Shown: piece by piece, positions 18,610 to 30,437 of the stretch
Layout: every line of letters starts with the position of its first letter
Numbering within the stretch: position 1 is the stretch's first letter
NCBI RefSeq assembly: GCF_003363015.1
Contig: NZ_QRAP01000003.1
Coordinates: 62,001-126,000, forward strand
Origin: Enterobacillus tribolii
GTDB lineage: Bacteria > Pseudomonadota > Gammaproteobacteria > Enterobacterales > Enterobacteriaceae
Length of the DNA: 64,000 bases
Reading direction: 5' to 3'
The notes under the pieces: model-generated
The model's input: only the letters and a program-made list of their open reading frames with translations
What the model was told of the DNA's origin: nothing
Database searches by the model: none
Program-made: the position numbers and the translations under genes

Positions 18610-20931
18610 ATGAAACAACTCACTATCGGGCTAATCGGTAACCCCAACGCCGGAAAAACTACCCTGTTCAACCAGTTGACCGGTTCACGCCAGCGCGTGG
18701 GAAACTGGGCCGGCGTCACGGTCGAACGCAAGGAAGGCACTTTCACCACCCGCGACCACCAGGTGAAGCTGGTTGATCTGCCGGGAACCTATTCCCTGAC
18801 CACCATTTCCGAGCAAACTTCGCTGGATGAGCAAATCGCCTGCCATTACATTCTCAGCGGCGATGCCGATCTGGTGATCAACGTCGTTGATGCCTCCAAT
18901 CTGGAACGTAACCTGTACCTGACGCTGCAACTGCTTGAGCTGGGCGTTCCCTGCATCATCGCCCTGAACATGCTGGACATTGCCCGCAGCCAGCAAATCG
19001 AAATTGATATCAACGCGCTGTCCCGGCGGCTGGGATGCCCGGTGATTCCCCTGGTCTCCACCCGCGCCAACGGTATCCGCGAGTTAAAAGACGCTATCGA
19101 TCTGCCGCCCTCCTGCGCCGTCGAGGCGCTGGTAGAGTACCCACCGCTGCTGCTGGCGCAGGTCGACCGGCTGGCGCAGGCCATTCCGGACACCATGAGC
19201 GCCCAACAGCGCCGCTGGCTCTCCCTGCAATTGCTGGAAGGGGATATTTACAGCTACTCCCGCGCCAGCAACGCCCAGGCGCTGCTGCCTGACGCGCGCG
19301 CCACCCTGCAACAGTCGCTGCACGAAGATCCGGCGCTGTTGATCGCCGACGCCCGTTATAAAAGCATCACGGATATCTGCGAAGCCGTGAGCAACACCCA
19401 TGAAGCCAAACCCAATGCTCTGACGCAGAAACTCGACGCGCTGGTGCTTAACCGCTGGCTGGGTATTCCGGTCTTCCTGCTGGTGATGTACCTGATGTTC
19501 CTGCTGGCAATCAACATCGGCGGGGCGCTCCAGCCGCTGTTCGATGTCGGTTCGGCCGCCATCTTTATTCAGGGAATTCAGTGGGTCGGCCATACCCTGA
19601 GCTTCCCGGACTGGCTGACGATTTTCCTGGCTCAGGGGATCGGCGGCGGGATAAACACCGTGCTGCCGCTGGTGCCGCAGATCGGCATGATGTATCTGTT
19701 CCTCTCTTTTCTTGAGGACTCCGGTTACATGGCGCGCGCCGCATTCGTCGTCGACCGCCTGATGCAGGCGCTGGGCCTGCCGGGGAAATCCTTCGTGCCG
19801 CTGATCGTCGGCTTCGGCTGCAACGTGCCCTCAATCATGGGGGCGCGCACCCTGGACGCGCCGCGTGAGCGCCTGATGACCATCATGATGGCGCCCTTTA
19901 TGTCGTGCGGCGCCCGTCTGGCTATCTTCGCTGTCTTCTCCGCCGCCTTCTTCGGCCAGAACGGCGCCATCGTGGTGTTTTCGCTGTATATGCTCGGCAT
20001 CGTGGTGGCCATCCTCACCGGGCTGACGCTGAAGCATACCCTGATGCGCGGCGAAGCCTCTCCGTTCGTGATGGAGCTTCCGGTCTACCACATTCCGCAC
20101 CTTAAGAGCCTGCTGCTGCAAACCTGGCAGCGCCTGAAAGGGTTCGTGTTGCGCGCGGGGAAAGTGATCGTGATCGCCAGCGTCTTTATCGGCGCGCTCA
20201 ACAGCTTCTCTTTCAGCGGCAAACCCGTTGACGATATCAACGACTCCGCGCTGGCTTCGGTCAGTAAGGTGATAACGCCGCTGCTGCAACCCATCGGCGT
20301 GCATTCGGACAACTGGCAGGCGACCGTCGGCCTGGTGACCGGCGCGATGGCGAAAGAAGTGGTGGTCGGCACCCTGAACACCCTGTACACCGCGGAACAC
20401 ATCACAACAGAGGAATTCGATCCCGACTCTTTCAACCTGCTGGACGAGCTGGGCGGCGCGATAGAAGAAACCTGGACCAGCCTGAAGGACACCTTCAGCC
20501 TCAGCGTGCTCGCCAACCCCATCGAAGCCAGCAAAGGCGACGGTGAAATGGGCATCAGCTCCATGGGCGTGATGAGCAGCAAATTCGGCAGCATCAGTTC
20601 CGCTTATGCCTATCTGATCTTCGTATTGCTGTATGTTCCCTGCGTGTCCGTGATGGGCGCCATTGCCCGTGAAAGCAGCCGCGGCTGGATGACCTTCTCC
20701 ATCTTCTGGGGTCTGAACGTGGCTTATTCGCTGGCGGCGCTGTTTTATCAGATCGCCAATTTCAGCGCCCACCCGCTGTACAGCCTGGTGACGATTGCGC
20801 TGGTCGTGATATTTAACCTCATCGTACTGACCGCGCTGCGCCGCACGCGGGATCGGGTAAGCGTACGTCTCCCCGCGACCCCGGCGCCGGACTGCTGCAG
20901 CACGGCGAACAGCAAACCTCACTGTCACTAA
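18610..20931 (+). CDS. feoB: Ferrous iron permease FeoB
   Basis: A 773-residue inner-membrane Fe(II) transporter. The N-terminal G domain has G1 at residues 10-17 (GNPNAGKT), G3 DLPG and G4 NMLD. A helical GDI-like spacer leads to two Gate domains with cysteine motifs (IVGFGCNVPS, MAPFMSCGARL) and multiple membrane helices. The C-terminus ends in a cysteine/histidine-rich tail (PDCCSTANSKPHCH), which may bind metal. It is cotranscribed with feoA and feoC. Confidence 0.97.
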   Translation: MKQLTIGLIGNPNAGKTTLFNQLTGSRQRVGNWAGVTVERKEGTFTTRDHQVKLVDLPGTYSLTTISEQTSLDEQIACHYILSGDADLVINVVDASNLERNLYLTLQLLELGVPCIIALNMLDIARSQQIEIDINALSRRLGCPVIPLVSTRANGIRELKDAIDLPPSCAVEALVEYPPLLLAQVDRLAQAIPDTMSAQQRRWLSLQLLEGDIYSYSRASNAQALLPDARATLQQSLHEDPALLIADARYKSITDICEAVSNTHEAKPNALTQKLDALVLNRWLGIPVFLLVMYLMFLLAINIGGALQPLFDVGSAAIFIQGIQWVGHTLSFPDWLTIFLAQGIGGGINTVLPLVPQIGMMYLFLSFLEDSGYMARAAFVVDRLMQALGLPGKSFVPLIVGFGCNVPSIMGARTLDAPRERLMTIMMAPFMSCGARLAIFAVFSAAFFGQNGAIVVFSLYMLGIVVAILTGLTLKHTLMRGEASPFVMELPVYHIPHLKSLLLQTWQRLKGFVLRAGKVIVIASVFIGALNSFSFSGKPVDDINDSALASVSKVITPLLQPIGVHSDNWQATVGLVTGAMAKEVVVGTLNTLYTAEHITTEEFDPDSFNLLDELGGAIEETWTSLKDTFSLSVLANPIEASKGDGEMGISSMGVMSSKFGSISSAYAYLIFVLLYVPCVSVMGAIARESSRGWMTFSIFWGLNVAYSLAALFYQIANFSAHPLYSLVTIALVVIFNLIVLTALRRTRDRVSVRLPATPAPDCCSTANSKPHCH

Positions 20932-20946
20932 GAGGGTACTGGCGTT

Positions 20947-21189
20947 ATGACGAGTTTGTTGCAGGTCAGAGATGCCGTCGCGCTGCATGGACGGGTTGAG
21001 CTGCGGCAATTAAGCCGGGAACTCTCTGCCTCTCCGTCTATGGTGAAAGCCATGCTGGAGAGACTGGAGGCCATGGGCAGCGTAGAAAAAGTGACGGAGA
21101 TAGACACCGGATGCCTGGGCGGCGGCTGTAAAGGGTGCCCGGAGACGGAAAGGTGCGAGATCGAGGTTTATCAAATCAAGACGCCGTAG
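20947..21189 (+). CDS. feoC: Ferrous iron transport regulator FeoC
   Basis: An 80-residue winged-helix protein. The N-terminal helix-turn-helix (VELRQLSRELSASPSMVKAM) is followed by a cysteine cluster CLGGGCKGCPETERC able to hold an Fe-S centre, as in Klebsiella FeoC. In that family it protects FeoB from proteolysis or senses iron/oxygen. It starts 15 bases after the feoB stop and closes the operon. Confidence 0.95.
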   Translation: MTSLLQVRDAVALHGRVELRQLSRELSASPSMVKAMLERLEAMGSVEKVTEIDTGCLGGGCKGCPETERCEIEVYQIKTP

Positions 21190-21234
21190 CTTCCCGCTCT
21201 CAGCACAAAGACTCCCCGTCAAAAACGGCGGCAG

Positions 21235-22014
21235 CTAAGCCGCCCGTTGGCAAAACGCTTTCAGCGCGTCACAAAACTCATCCGGATGCGAAATAAAGGG
21301 CGCATGAGCAGCTTTACGCATCACCAGCGAAGGGCTTTGCGGGTAGCGTTCATCCAGCATTTCAGCCACCTTACGCGGCACCAGCCCATCCAGGTAGCCG
21401 TAGATACGCAGGAACGGCACGTCGAGCCGCGTCAACGCTGCGCGCAGATCCGCCGTACGCAGGATGTCCAGTCCGCCGTTCAGCACCTCTGCCGTCGGCA
21501 TCGGCTGACTCAGCACGACATCCTTCAACGTGCGCGCATCCTGACGCGCACTCTCCGTCCCCAGCGTCTGTAGCGCCAGAAAGCGTTCCACCGTGCGTTG
21601 GAAGTCCTGGCTGAGCTGATGCTGAAACCCTGTCAGTACCTCCGGCTTGATGCCCGGCCACCCTTCCTCCTCGCGGGCGGAGAAGCAGGGCGAGGAAGCC
21701 ACGCTGATCAGCGCCGCCACGCGATCGGGCGCCGATAACGCTGCTTCAGCGGCCACCAGCCCGCCCAGCGACCACCCCAGCCAGATCGCACGCGGCGGCG
21801 CCTGATCCAGCACGGTTTGCGCCATCACCGGCAACGACAGTGCGCCAAATCCCCCGCTGCGCCCATAGCCGGGCAGATCAGCCAGATGAACGCGGAAATG
21901 CGGCGTCAATTGCGGCAAAATGCAACGCCATACCTGCGCGTTCAATCCCCATCCGTGCAGCAGCACAAGATCGCGATCGCCTTCACCGCAGGTCTGCCAA
22001 TAGAGTTGTGTCAT
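21235..22014 (-). CDS. bioH: Pimeloyl-ACP methyl ester esterase BioH
   Basis: A 259-residue alpha/beta hydrolase that removes the methyl ester from pimeloyl-ACP in biotin synthesis. The nucleophile elbow GWSLGG places the catalytic serine at Ser82. The catalytic histidine is in [13 protein letters not shown] near the C-terminus and the oxyanion region is LLHGWGLN. It converges on feoC and is divergent from gntX, with 43 bases between the two start codons. Confidence 0.96.
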   Translation of the reverse strand: MTQLYWQTCGEGDRDLVLLHGWGLNAQVWRCILPQLTPHFRVHLADLPGYGRSGGFGALSLPVMAQTVLDQAPPRAIWLGWSLGGLVAAEAALSAPDRVAALISVASSPCFSAREEEGWPGIKPEVLTGFQHQLSQDFQRTVERFLALQTLGTESARQDARTLKDVVLSQPMPTAEVLNGGLDILRTADLRAALTRLDVPFLRIYGYLDGLVPRKVAEMLDERYPQSPSLVMRKAAHAPFISHPDEFCDALKAFCQRAA

Positions 22015-22057
22015 CGGTTATTGTCCGTCTGTAATTTCTTTGCCATCAGGATACGAC

Positions 22058-22741
22058 ATGTTAACGCCCGGCGTTCGTTGTTGGCTATGCCAGTTGCCGC
22101 TCAAAATCGCCGCGCACGGTATTTGCAGCGTTTGTTGCCGTACCCTGCTGCTGCCTGCCGCGCTTTGCCCCCGTTGCGGGCTGCCTGCGGCATTGCCCTC
22201 AATACCGTGCGGGCGCTGCCAGCAAAAACCGCCGCCCTGGCGGCAGATGATCGCGGTCACCGACTATCGTCCTCCGCTCAGTACGCTGGTGCAACGGCTG
22301 AAGTATCAGGGGATGTGGCAACTGGCGCCCGCGCTGGCCCGACTGATGCTGCTGCGCTATCTTCAGGCCCGGCGGGAACGGGGGTTATCCGCCGTGCACC
22401 GGGTGGTGGCTGTTCCCCTGCATCACCGGCGTCAGTGGCGGCGCGGGTTCAATCAAACGCAGTTGCTGGCCCGCCCGCTGGCGCGTTGGCTGAGTTGCCG
22501 CACCTCCGCCGGCTTGCTGCGGCGCGTCAAGAATACGCCGGCCCAGCAAACGCTTACCGCCGGCGCCAGGCGCCGCAACCTGCGCAATGCGTTTGTTTGC
22601 ACGGAGCGGCTGGACGGAGAAACGATACTGCTGCTTGATGACGTTATTACCACCGGCAGCACCGTGGCGGAAATCAGCCGCCTGCTGCTTGACGCGGGCG
22701 CCGCGTCCGTTCAGGTTATCTGTCTGTGTCGCACCTTGTGA
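22058..22741 (+). CDS. gntX: ComF-family phosphoribosyltransferase-like protein GntX
   Basis: A 227-residue ComF/GntX protein. Four CxxC pairs at the N-terminus (CWLC, CSVC, CPRC, CGRC) suggest a zinc ribbon, and the PRPP-binding loop LLLDDVITTGSTVAE is at about residues 191-205. E. coli work links the gene to DNA utilisation as a nutrient. The ATG at 22058 follows CAGGA at a usable distance. It sits between bioH and nfuA as in E. coli. Confidence 0.93.
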   Translation: MLTPGVRCWLCQLPLKIAAHGICSVCCRTLLLPAALCPRCGLPAALPSIPCGRCQQKPPPWRQMIAVTDYRPPLSTLVQRLKYQGMWQLAPALARLMLLRYLQARRERGLSAVHRVVAVPLHHRRQWRRGFNQTQLLARPLARWLSCRTSAGLLRRVKNTPAQQTLTAGARRRNLRNAFVCTERLDGETILLLDDVITTGSTVAEISRLLLDAGAASVQVICLCRTL

Positions 22742-22799
22742 GCACTTTACAATCGGCGTATTATAACCGACCAGAGTAGTCAACTATTGAGCAAATGCC

Positions 22800-23375
22800 A
22801 TGATTCGTATTACTGACGCAGCGCAAGCGCACTTTGCCAAACTGCTGGCAAATCAGGAAGCGGGCACCCAGATCCGCGTCTTCGTGATTAATCCGGGAAC
22901 CCCGAACGCCGAATGCGGCGTGTCTTATTGTCCGCCGGACGCCGTTGAGCCGAATGACACCGAGCTGAAATTCGATCAACTCTCGGCCTATGTGGATGAA
23001 ATCAGCGCACCGTTCCTGGAAGATGCGGAAATCGACTTCGTCACCGATCAGCTTGGCTCCCAGCTGACGCTGAAAGCGCCCAACGCCAAGATGCGTAAAG
23101 TTGATGATGATGCGCCGCTGATCGAGCGTGTTGAGTACGTGCTGCAATCGCAGATCAACCCGCAGTTGGCCGGTCACGGCGGCCGCGTATCGCTGATGGA
23201 AATCACCGATGAAGGGTTTGCTATCCTGCAATTCGGCGGCGGCTGTAACGGGTGTTCCATGGTGGACTACACCCTGAAGGAAGGGATTGAAAAAGAGCTG
23301 CTGCAGAAATTCCCTGAGCTGAAGGGCGTTCGCGACCTCACGGAACACCAGCGCGGCGAACACTCATACTACTGA
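22800..23375 (+). CDS. nfuA: Fe-S cluster carrier/repair protein NfuA
   Basis: A 191-residue protein with a degenerate A-type scaffold domain (residues 1-95) and a C-terminal Nfu domain. The cluster-binding CxxC is Cys149/Cys152 (GGGCNGCSM). It transfers 4Fe-4S clusters to targets under oxidative stress or iron limitation. It ends [15 protein letters not shown], as in its orthologues. It lies 58 bases downstream of gntX. Confidence 0.97.
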   Translation: MIRITDAAQAHFAKLLANQEAGTQIRVFVINPGTPNAECGVSYCPPDAVEPNDTELKFDQLSAYVDEISAPFLEDAEIDFVTDQLGSQLTLKAPNAKMRKVDDDAPLIERVEYVLQSQINPQLAGHGGRVSLMEITDEGFAILQFGGGCNGCSMVDYTLKEGIEKELLQKFPELKGVRDLTEHQRGEHSYY

Positions 23376-23385
23376 TGTCCGCATG

Positions 23386-23408
23386 AAACACCGCTGCCGG
23401 CGGTGTTT
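23386..23408. terminator. Bidirectional terminator between nfuA and ulaR
   Basis: AAACACCG (23386-23393) pairs with CGGTGTTT (23401-23408), giving A and T runs on the two flanks of a GC-rich stem. It lies ten bases after nfuA and three bases from the end of convergent ulaR. Confidence 0.75.
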
Positions 23409-23411
23409 CTG

Positions 23412-24167
23412 CTACACCAGCATTACCTCCACGCCCTGCTCCCTGAGCTGCTGCAACACCCGTTCATCAGCATCCCGGCCGGTGATCACCATGTCGATTT
23501 GGTCAGCACGACTGAATAGCATTCCTGCCCGTTGCCCGACTTTACTGCTGTCGACCAGCGCCACCAGCTTGCCTACGTAGTTCAGCATCTTCTGCTCCGC
23601 CATCGCGGTGAGCATATCGGTTTTGTACAGCCCTTCCGCCGTCAGCCCCTTGCCGCTGGTGAACATCCAGTGCCCCGCATACAGCGACGTTTCACCCTCC
23701 TGCGGCGCCAGGGTAATCGCCTGGCTCTTGTTATACTGGCCGCCCATGATGATGACGCTGTCGTGCTCCTGCTCGATCAGGAAATTCGCCAGCGGCAGGT
23801 AATTGGTAATGATCTGCGCGTCTTTGCCGCAGATTTCACGCCCCAGCAGAAACGCCGTCGAGCCGCAGTTAATCACCACGCTTTCACCCGGCCTCACCAG
23901 CGTTGACGCCGCCCGCGCGATGCGCATTTTTTCATCGTGATTCTGCGCCTGATGAATATTCATCGGCGTCCAGGCCACACGCCCCTGGCTGACGGCCTCC
24001 GCGCCGTTGCGGACTTTCTTCAGCTTGCCTTCCGTGCTGAGCTTGTTGATGTCGCGTCGCGCGGTAGCCGGAGAAATCTGCATATGCCCCATCACCTGTT
24101 CGACGGAGACAAATCCTCTTTGCTGGAGCAGTTCCAGAAGCGCCTGATGTCTTTGCGATTCGGTCAT
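23412..24167 (-). CDS. ulaR: Ascorbate utilisation repressor UlaR (DeoR family)
   Basis: A 251-residue DeoR-type repressor closely matching E. coli UlaR throughout, for example [15 protein letters not shown] and [15 protein letters not shown]. It has an N-terminal helix-turn-helix ([19 protein letters not shown]) and a C-terminal sugar-phosphate sensor domain. The known ligand of the family member is L-ascorbate 6-phosphate. The start MTESQRHQ is chosen by alignment; a longer in-frame reading from 24191 is not supported. An operator-like motif lies 25-42 bases upstream of the start (24192-24209), suggesting autoregulation. Confidence 0.96.
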   Translation of the reverse strand: MTESQRHQALLELLQQRGFVSVEQVMGHMQISPATARRDINKLSTEGKLKKVRNGAEAVSQGRVAWTPMNIHQAQNHDEKMRIARAASTLVRPGESVVINCGSTAFLLGREICGKDAQIITNYLPLANFLIEQEHDSVIIMGGQYNKSQAITLAPQEGETSLYAGHWMFTSGKGLTAEGLYKTDMLTAMAEQKMLNYVGKLVALVDSSKVGQRAGMLFSRADQIDMVITGRDADERVLQQLREQGVEVMLV

Positions 24168-24191
24168 GAGAATCCTGAGCGTTAATGACAA

Positions 24192-24209
24192 TTTGGTGAT
24201 TATATTTGA
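24192..24209 (-). promoter_or_regulatory. Candidate UlaR operator ahead of ulaR
   Basis: TTTGGTGATTATATTTGA shares 15 of 18 positions with TTTTGTGATTATTTTTGA in the ulaG-ulaA intergenic region. The repeated motif is seen directly; that UlaR binds it is inference. Confidence 0.5.
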
Positions 24210-24274
24210 AAAACAGTCTGAAATGAACCCTAACCGGGCCGAACGATCCCGGCCCGGAGAAAAATAATCTTCTG

Positions 24275-25339
24275 TTATAAGAATGACTTAAACGGAAGAT
24301 CCGGCTCAATGGTGAAACAATCATCGAATCCGCGCGGATAATGGTATTCCCGGTTATCCTTGTCTGCCGGCCAGGTGAATTTGCCGCCCACCTGCCAGAT
24401 AAACGGCTTGAAGCCGTACTTCAGCCGATCTTTCTTCATCTCCCACAACACGCTGATCTCCTGCGGGTCGGCCTGAAAGTTCGACCAGATATCATGGTGA
24501 AACGGAATCACGACTTTGGCGTTCAGCGCTTCCGCCATGCGCAGGATGTCCGCGCTGGTCATTTTGTCGGTGATGCCGCGCGGATTCTCGCCGTAAGAGC
24601 CGAGAGCGACGTCAATGTCATACTCGTTGCCATGTTTGGCGTAGTAGTTCGAGTAATGCGAGTCGCCGCTGTGATACAGCGTTCCGCCCGGTGTTTTGAA
24701 CAGATAGTTCACCGCCCGCTTGTCCATGCCGTCCGGCAACACGCCTGCCGCCTTCTCCTCCGCCGGCAGCGTGATAAGCGCCGTGCGATCAAACGCGTCC
24801 AGCGCATGAATCTCAATGTCCTTCACCCTGACCACGTCGCCGGGTTTCACCACGATGCAGCGCTCACGCGGTACGCCCCAGCCGACCCACATGTCTACGC
24901 AGGTCTGCGGGCCGATGAACGGTACGGAAGCATCGCAGTTTTGCATCACCGCAGCAGCGACGTTCACGTCGATGTGATCGTTATGATCGTGCGTCGCCAG
25001 AATGGCATCGACCTGCCTGATGGCGAACGGATCGAGCACGAACGGCGTCGTACGCAGATTGGGCTGCAATTTTTTCACGCCGGCCATACGCTGCATCTGA
25101 TGCCCGTTTTTCATCAGCGGGTTACCGTGGCTCTGTTTGCCGGTGCCGCACCAGAAATCCACACAGACGCTGGCGCCGCCTTCCGACTTCAGCCAAATCC
25201 CCGTACAGCCCAGCCACCACATGGCAAAGGTGCCGGGAGCGACCTGCTCCTGTTCGATCTCTTCATTCAGCCAGGTTCCCCATTCAGGGAAGGTATTCAG
25301 TATCCATGATTCGCGCGTGATGGTTTCAACTTTACTCAT
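24275..25339 (-). CDS. ulaG: L-ascorbate-6-phosphate lactonase UlaG
   Basis: A 354-residue metallo-beta-lactamase-fold enzyme that opens L-ascorbate 6-phosphate to 3-keto-L-gulonate 6-phosphate. The metal-binding signature is THDHNDHID, with further ligand regions at SGDSHYS and PFHHDIW. It is divergent from ulaA across a 403-base regulatory region, as in E. coli, and ends 108 bases before ulaR, which is read in the same direction. Confidence 0.97.
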   Translation of the reverse strand: MSKVETITRESWILNTFPEWGTWLNEEIEQEQVAPGTFAMWWLGCTGIWLKSEGGASVCVDFWCGTGKQSHGNPLMKNGHQMQRMAGVKKLQPNLRTTPFVLDPFAIRQVDAILATHDHNDHIDVNVAAAVMQNCDASVPFIGPQTCVDMWVGWGVPRERCIVVKPGDVVRVKDIEIHALDAFDRTALITLPAEEKAAGVLPDGMDKRAVNYLFKTPGGTLYHSGDSHYSNYYAKHGNEYDIDVALGSYGENPRGITDKMTSADILRMAEALNAKVVIPFHHDIWSNFQADPQEISVLWEMKKDRLKYGFKPFIWQVGGKFTWPADKDNREYHYPRGFDDCFTIEPDLPFKSFL

Positions 25340-27140
<1,801 letters not shown>

Positions 27141-27158
27141 CTCAACGGAGAACACATT

Positions 27159-27464
27159 ATGACAGTACGAATTCTGGCGGTATGCGGTTGCGGGCAAGGC
27201 AGTTCCATGATCATGAAGATGAAGGTCGATCAGTTTCTCACCCAGCAGGGCGTGACTCACACGGTAAACAGCTGCGCCGTCGGCGAGTACAAGGCGGAAC
27301 TGAGCGGCGCGGACATCATCATCGCGTCCACCCATGTAGCGGATGAGATCACCGTCAGCGGCAACAAATACGTGGTGGGCGTGCGCAATATGCTCTCCGC
27401 CGCCGACTTTGGCCCCAAGCTGATGGAAGTTATCAAAGCGCATTTTCCCGGCGACATTAAATAG
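27159..27464 (+). CDS. ulaB: Ascorbate-specific PTS enzyme IIB UlaB
   Basis: A 101-residue IIB protein with the phospho-cysteine loop [10 protein letters not shown] near the N-terminus (Cys9). It accepts phosphate from UlaC and passes it to the sugar bound by UlaA. ACGGAG precedes the ATG, 18 bases after ulaA. Confidence 0.96.
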   Translation: MTVRILAVCGCGQGSSMIMKMKVDQFLTQQGVTHTVNSCAVGEYKAELSGADIIIASTHVADEITVSGNKYVVGVRNMLSAADFGPKLMEVIKAHFPGDIK

Positions 27465-27475
27465 GCGGAGCCATT

Positions 27476-27946
27476 ATGAAATTACGTGATTCCCTGGCGC
27501 AAAACCGCTCCATCCGCCTGCAGGCCGAAGCGGAAACCTGGCAGGAGGCGGTGAAGATCGGTGTCGATCTGTTGGTCAACGCCGGCGTGGTCGAACCCCG
27601 TTACTACCAGGCTATTCTCGACGGCGTTACACGCTTCGGCCCCTACTTCGTCATCGCGCCGGGCCTGGCGATGCCCCACGGCCGCCCGGAGGAAGGCGTG
27701 CTTAAAACGGGCTTCGCGCTGGTTACGCTGAAAACGCCGCTGGTCTTCAATCACGAAGAAAATGACCCGGTAGATATCCTGATCACGCTGGCCGCCACGG
27801 ATGCCAATACGCATCAGGAAGTCGGCATCATGCAAATCGTCGAGCTGTTTGACGACGAAGCGAATTTTGATCGCCTGCGCGCCTGCCGGACTGAGCAGGA
27901 CGTGCTGGATTTAATCGATCGCGCCACCGCGGCAGCCGCACATTAA
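27476..27946 (+). CDS. ulaC: Ascorbate-specific PTS enzyme IIA UlaC
   Basis: A 156-residue IIA protein of the mannitol/fructose IIA superfamily. The phospho-histidine is His68 in [11 protein letters not shown]. It receives phosphate from HPr. The gene begins 11 bases after ulaB, with GGCGGAG as ribosome site. Confidence 0.96.
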   Translation: MKLRDSLAQNRSIRLQAEAETWQEAVKIGVDLLVNAGVVEPRYYQAILDGVTRFGPYFVIAPGLAMPHGRPEEGVLKTGFALVTLKTPLVFNHEENDPVDILITLAATDANTHQEVGIMQIVELFDDEANFDRLRACRTEQDVLDLIDRATAAAAH

Positions 27947-27960
27947 CAAGAGGAAACCCG

Positions 27961-28617
27961 ATGTCCCATACATTACCGATGCTCCAGGTCGCCCTGGACA
28001 ACCAAACGCTTGATAGCGCCTACCAAACCACGCGCCTGATCGCCGAAGAGGTCGACATTATCGAAGTCGGCACCATCCTGTGCGTCGGCGAAGGCGTGCG
28101 CGCGGTGCGCGATCTGAAAGCCCTGTATCCCCATAAAATCGTGCTGGCCGACGCCAAAATCGCCGATGCCGGCAAAATTCTGTCACGTATGTGCTTCGAA
28201 GCCAATGCGGACTGGGTAACCGTCATTTGCTGCGCGGATATCAACACGGCGAAAGGCGCGCTGGATGTCGCCCGTGAGTTCGACGGCGACGTGCAAATTG
28301 AGCTGACCGGCTACTGGACCTGGGAACAGGCGCAGTCATGGCGTGAAGCCGGCATTCAGCAGGTCGTCTACCACCGCAGCCGCGACGCGCAGGCCGCCGG
28401 CGTCGCCTGGGGGGATGAAGACATCAGCGCCATCCGGCGCCTGGCGGACATGGGGTTCAAGGTAACGGTAACCGGCGGCCTGGCGCTGGACGACCTGCCG
28501 TTGTTCCGCGGTATTCCGATTCACGTTTTCATTGCCGGACGCAGCATCCGCGACGCCGCGGACCCGGTACAGGCTGCCCGTCAGTTCAAGCAGTCCATCG
28601 CCCGCCTGTGGGGCTAA
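27961..28617 (+). CDS. ulaD: 3-keto-L-gulonate-6-phosphate decarboxylase UlaD
   Basis: A 218-residue member of the orotidine-phosphate decarboxylase suprafamily, converting 3-keto-L-gulonate 6-phosphate to L-xylulose 5-phosphate and CO2. The active-site elements [18 protein letters not shown] and [11 protein letters not shown] are present. AAGAGGAAA precedes the ATG. Confidence 0.97.
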   Translation: MSHTLPMLQVALDNQTLDSAYQTTRLIAEEVDIIEVGTILCVGEGVRAVRDLKALYPHKIVLADAKIADAGKILSRMCFEANADWVTVICCADINTAKGALDVAREFDGDVQIELTGYWTWEQAQSWREAGIQQVVYHRSRDAQAAGVAWGDEDISAIRRLADMGFKVTVTGGLALDDLPLFRGIPIHVFIAGRSIRDAADPVQAARQFKQSIARLWG

Positions 28618-28626
28618 GGTGAAAGG

Positions 28627-29490
28627 ATGACAACCCTTAAGCGTGTCCCCTTAGGGATTTATGAAAAGGCGCTGCCTGCCGGCATCAGCTGGCCGGAGCG
28701 CCTGCAACTGGCCGCTGAGCTGGGCTTCGACTTCGTTGAAATGTCGGTGGACGAGAGCGATGAACGGCTGGCGCGGCTCGACTGGAGCCGCGAGCAACGC
28801 ATGGCGCTGGTAGACGCGATTACCCGCACCGGCGTACGCGTTCCTTCTATGTGCCTGAGCGCGCACCGCCGCTTCCCGCTGGGCTCGGAAGACGATCGCA
28901 CCCGCGCCCGCGGCCTGGAAATTATGGCGCAGGCGATCCGGCTGGCTCAGGACACCGGCATCCGCGTGATTCAGCTGGCCGGTTATGACGTCTATTACCA
29001 ACAGGCCAACGACGTAACCCGTGAGCGCTTTCGCGAAGGGCTGCAATTGGCGGTGGAAATGGCGAGCCGGGCGCAGGTTACGCTGGCGATGGAGATCATG
29101 GACTACCCGCTGATGAACTCCATCAGCAAAGCCATGGGATACGCCCATTACCTGAACAACCCCTGGTTTCAGCTCTATCCCGATATCGGTAACCTTTCCG
29201 CCTGGGATAACGACGTTCAGATGGAACTGCGCGCCGGCAGCGGTCATATCGTCGCCGTACACGTTAAAGACACCCGGCCCGGCGAGTTCAAAAACGTACC
29301 TTTCGGGCAGGGCGTGGTGGACTTCGAACGCTGTTTTACCACGTTGCGGGAGACAGGCTATACCGGCCCGTACCTGATTGAAATGTGGAGTGAAACCGCC
29401 GCCGATCCGGTAAGCGAAATTAAAGCCGCGCGTGACTGGGTACTGCAACGCATGGAACGCGCCGGTCTGGCCGTTGAGGAGGCCGCATGA
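28627..29490 (+). CDS. ulaE: L-xylulose-5-phosphate 3-epimerase UlaE
   Basis: A 287-residue xylose isomerase-like TIM-barrel enzyme producing L-ribulose 5-phosphate. Recognisable stretches are [41 protein letters not shown] and [16 protein letters not shown]. It starts nine bases after ulaD and overlaps ulaF by four bases (ATGA). Confidence 0.97.
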   Translation: MTTLKRVPLGIYEKALPAGISWPERLQLAAELGFDFVEMSVDESDERLARLDWSREQRMALVDAITRTGVRVPSMCLSAHRRFPLGSEDDRTRARGLEIMAQAIRLAQDTGIRVIQLAGYDVYYQQANDVTRERFREGLQLAVEMASRAQVTLAMEIMDYPLMNSISKAMGYAHYLNNPWFQLYPDIGNLSAWDNDVQMELRAGSGHIVAVHVKDTRPGEFKNVPFGQGVVDFERCFTTLRETGYTGPYLIEMWSETAADPVSEIKAARDWVLQRMERAGLAVEEAA

Positions 29491-30179
29491 CGGACGCATT
29501 GAAAGAAGAAGTGTACGCCGCCAATATGGCGCTCCCGCGTCACGGGCTGGTCACGTTTACCTGGGGCAACGTCAGCGCCATCGATCGCGACCGCCAGCGG
29601 GTGGTGATAAAGCCCAGCGGCATCTCTTATGACACGATGACCCCGGAAGATATGGTGGTAGTCGACATGCAGGGAAACGTCCTGGAAGGTAAATATCGCC
29701 CCTCCTCCGACACCCCGACCCACCTGGCGCTCTACCGCCGTTTTGCGCAAATCGGCGGCATTGTGCATACGCACTCAACGCATGCCACCGCGTGGGCGCA
29801 GGCCGGGCTTTCCATCCCCGCGCTGGGTACGACTCACGCGGACTACTTCGCCAGCGACATCCCCTGCACGCGGGCGTTGACCGAAGAAGAAGTTAACGGT
29901 GACTATGAGCTTAACACCGGTCTGGTTATCGCGGATGCTCTGGCGAACTCACAGCCTCTGCATACCCCCGGCATCATCGTCTATCAGCATGGGCCGTTTG
30001 CCTGGGGAAAAACAGCGGATGAGGCGGTACACAACGCCGTTGTTATGGAAGAAGTCGCGAAGATGGCCTGGATCGCGCACGGGTTAAATCCGCATCTGAC
30101 CCCCATTGACAGCTACCTGATGGAAAAACATTTCAGCCGGAAACATGGCCCGCATGCTTATTATGGGCAAGCGAAATAA
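29487..30179 (+). CDS. ulaF: L-ribulose-5-phosphate 4-epimerase UlaF
   Basis: A 230-residue class II aldolase-type epimerase giving D-xylulose 5-phosphate, which enters the pentose phosphate pathway. Zinc-ligand histidines are in [13 protein letters not shown], and the family motifs [10 protein letters not shown] and KPSGISYD are intact. The start overlaps the ulaE stop, so the two are coupled. It is the last gene of the ula operon; a GC-rich hairpin follows at 30213-30240. Confidence 0.96.
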   Translation: MTDALKEEVYAANMALPRHGLVTFTWGNVSAIDRDRQRVVIKPSGISYDTMTPEDMVVVDMQGNVLEGKYRPSSDTPTHLALYRRFAQIGGIVHTHSTHATAWAQAGLSIPALGTTHADYFASDIPCTRALTEEEVNGDYELNTGLVIADALANSQPLHTPGIIVYQHGPFAWGKTADEAVHNAVVMEEVAKMAWIAHGLNPHLTPIDSYLMEKHFSRKHGPHAYYGQAK

Positions 30180-30212
30180 TCACCGTACTCTTCCGGTAAA
30201 TACAAGATAAAT

Positions 30213-30240
30213 CCCCCGCAGGCTCATTGCTCAGCGGGGG
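30213..30240 (+). terminator. Likely terminator of ulaABCDEF
   Basis: CCCCCGC (30213-30219) pairs with GCGGGGG (30234-30240), 34 bases after the ulaF stop. The tail is A-rich rather than T-rich, so it may be a weak or processed end. Confidence 0.5.
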
Positions 30241-30437
30241 AGAGAAACTAAAACCTATTTCCTGATGGAGATCGTTACACCTTCCACTAATAGCCCTCCT
30301 GCCATCCTCCCGGATTTAAGACATTCATCAGAAATATATTTATTAATATCAATAAAAGTGCAGATCAGTCTTGCCAAACAATTACATGTTGTGCTCTTTT
30401 ACTGACACAGTGTGCGGTCCACCCTGAGGTCAATAAT

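Noticed and set aside
30300-30437. lux box upstream of the LuxR-type gene
   Set aside because: ACCCTGAGGTC near the start codon only loosely resembles a half-site; no 20-base palindrome could be found.
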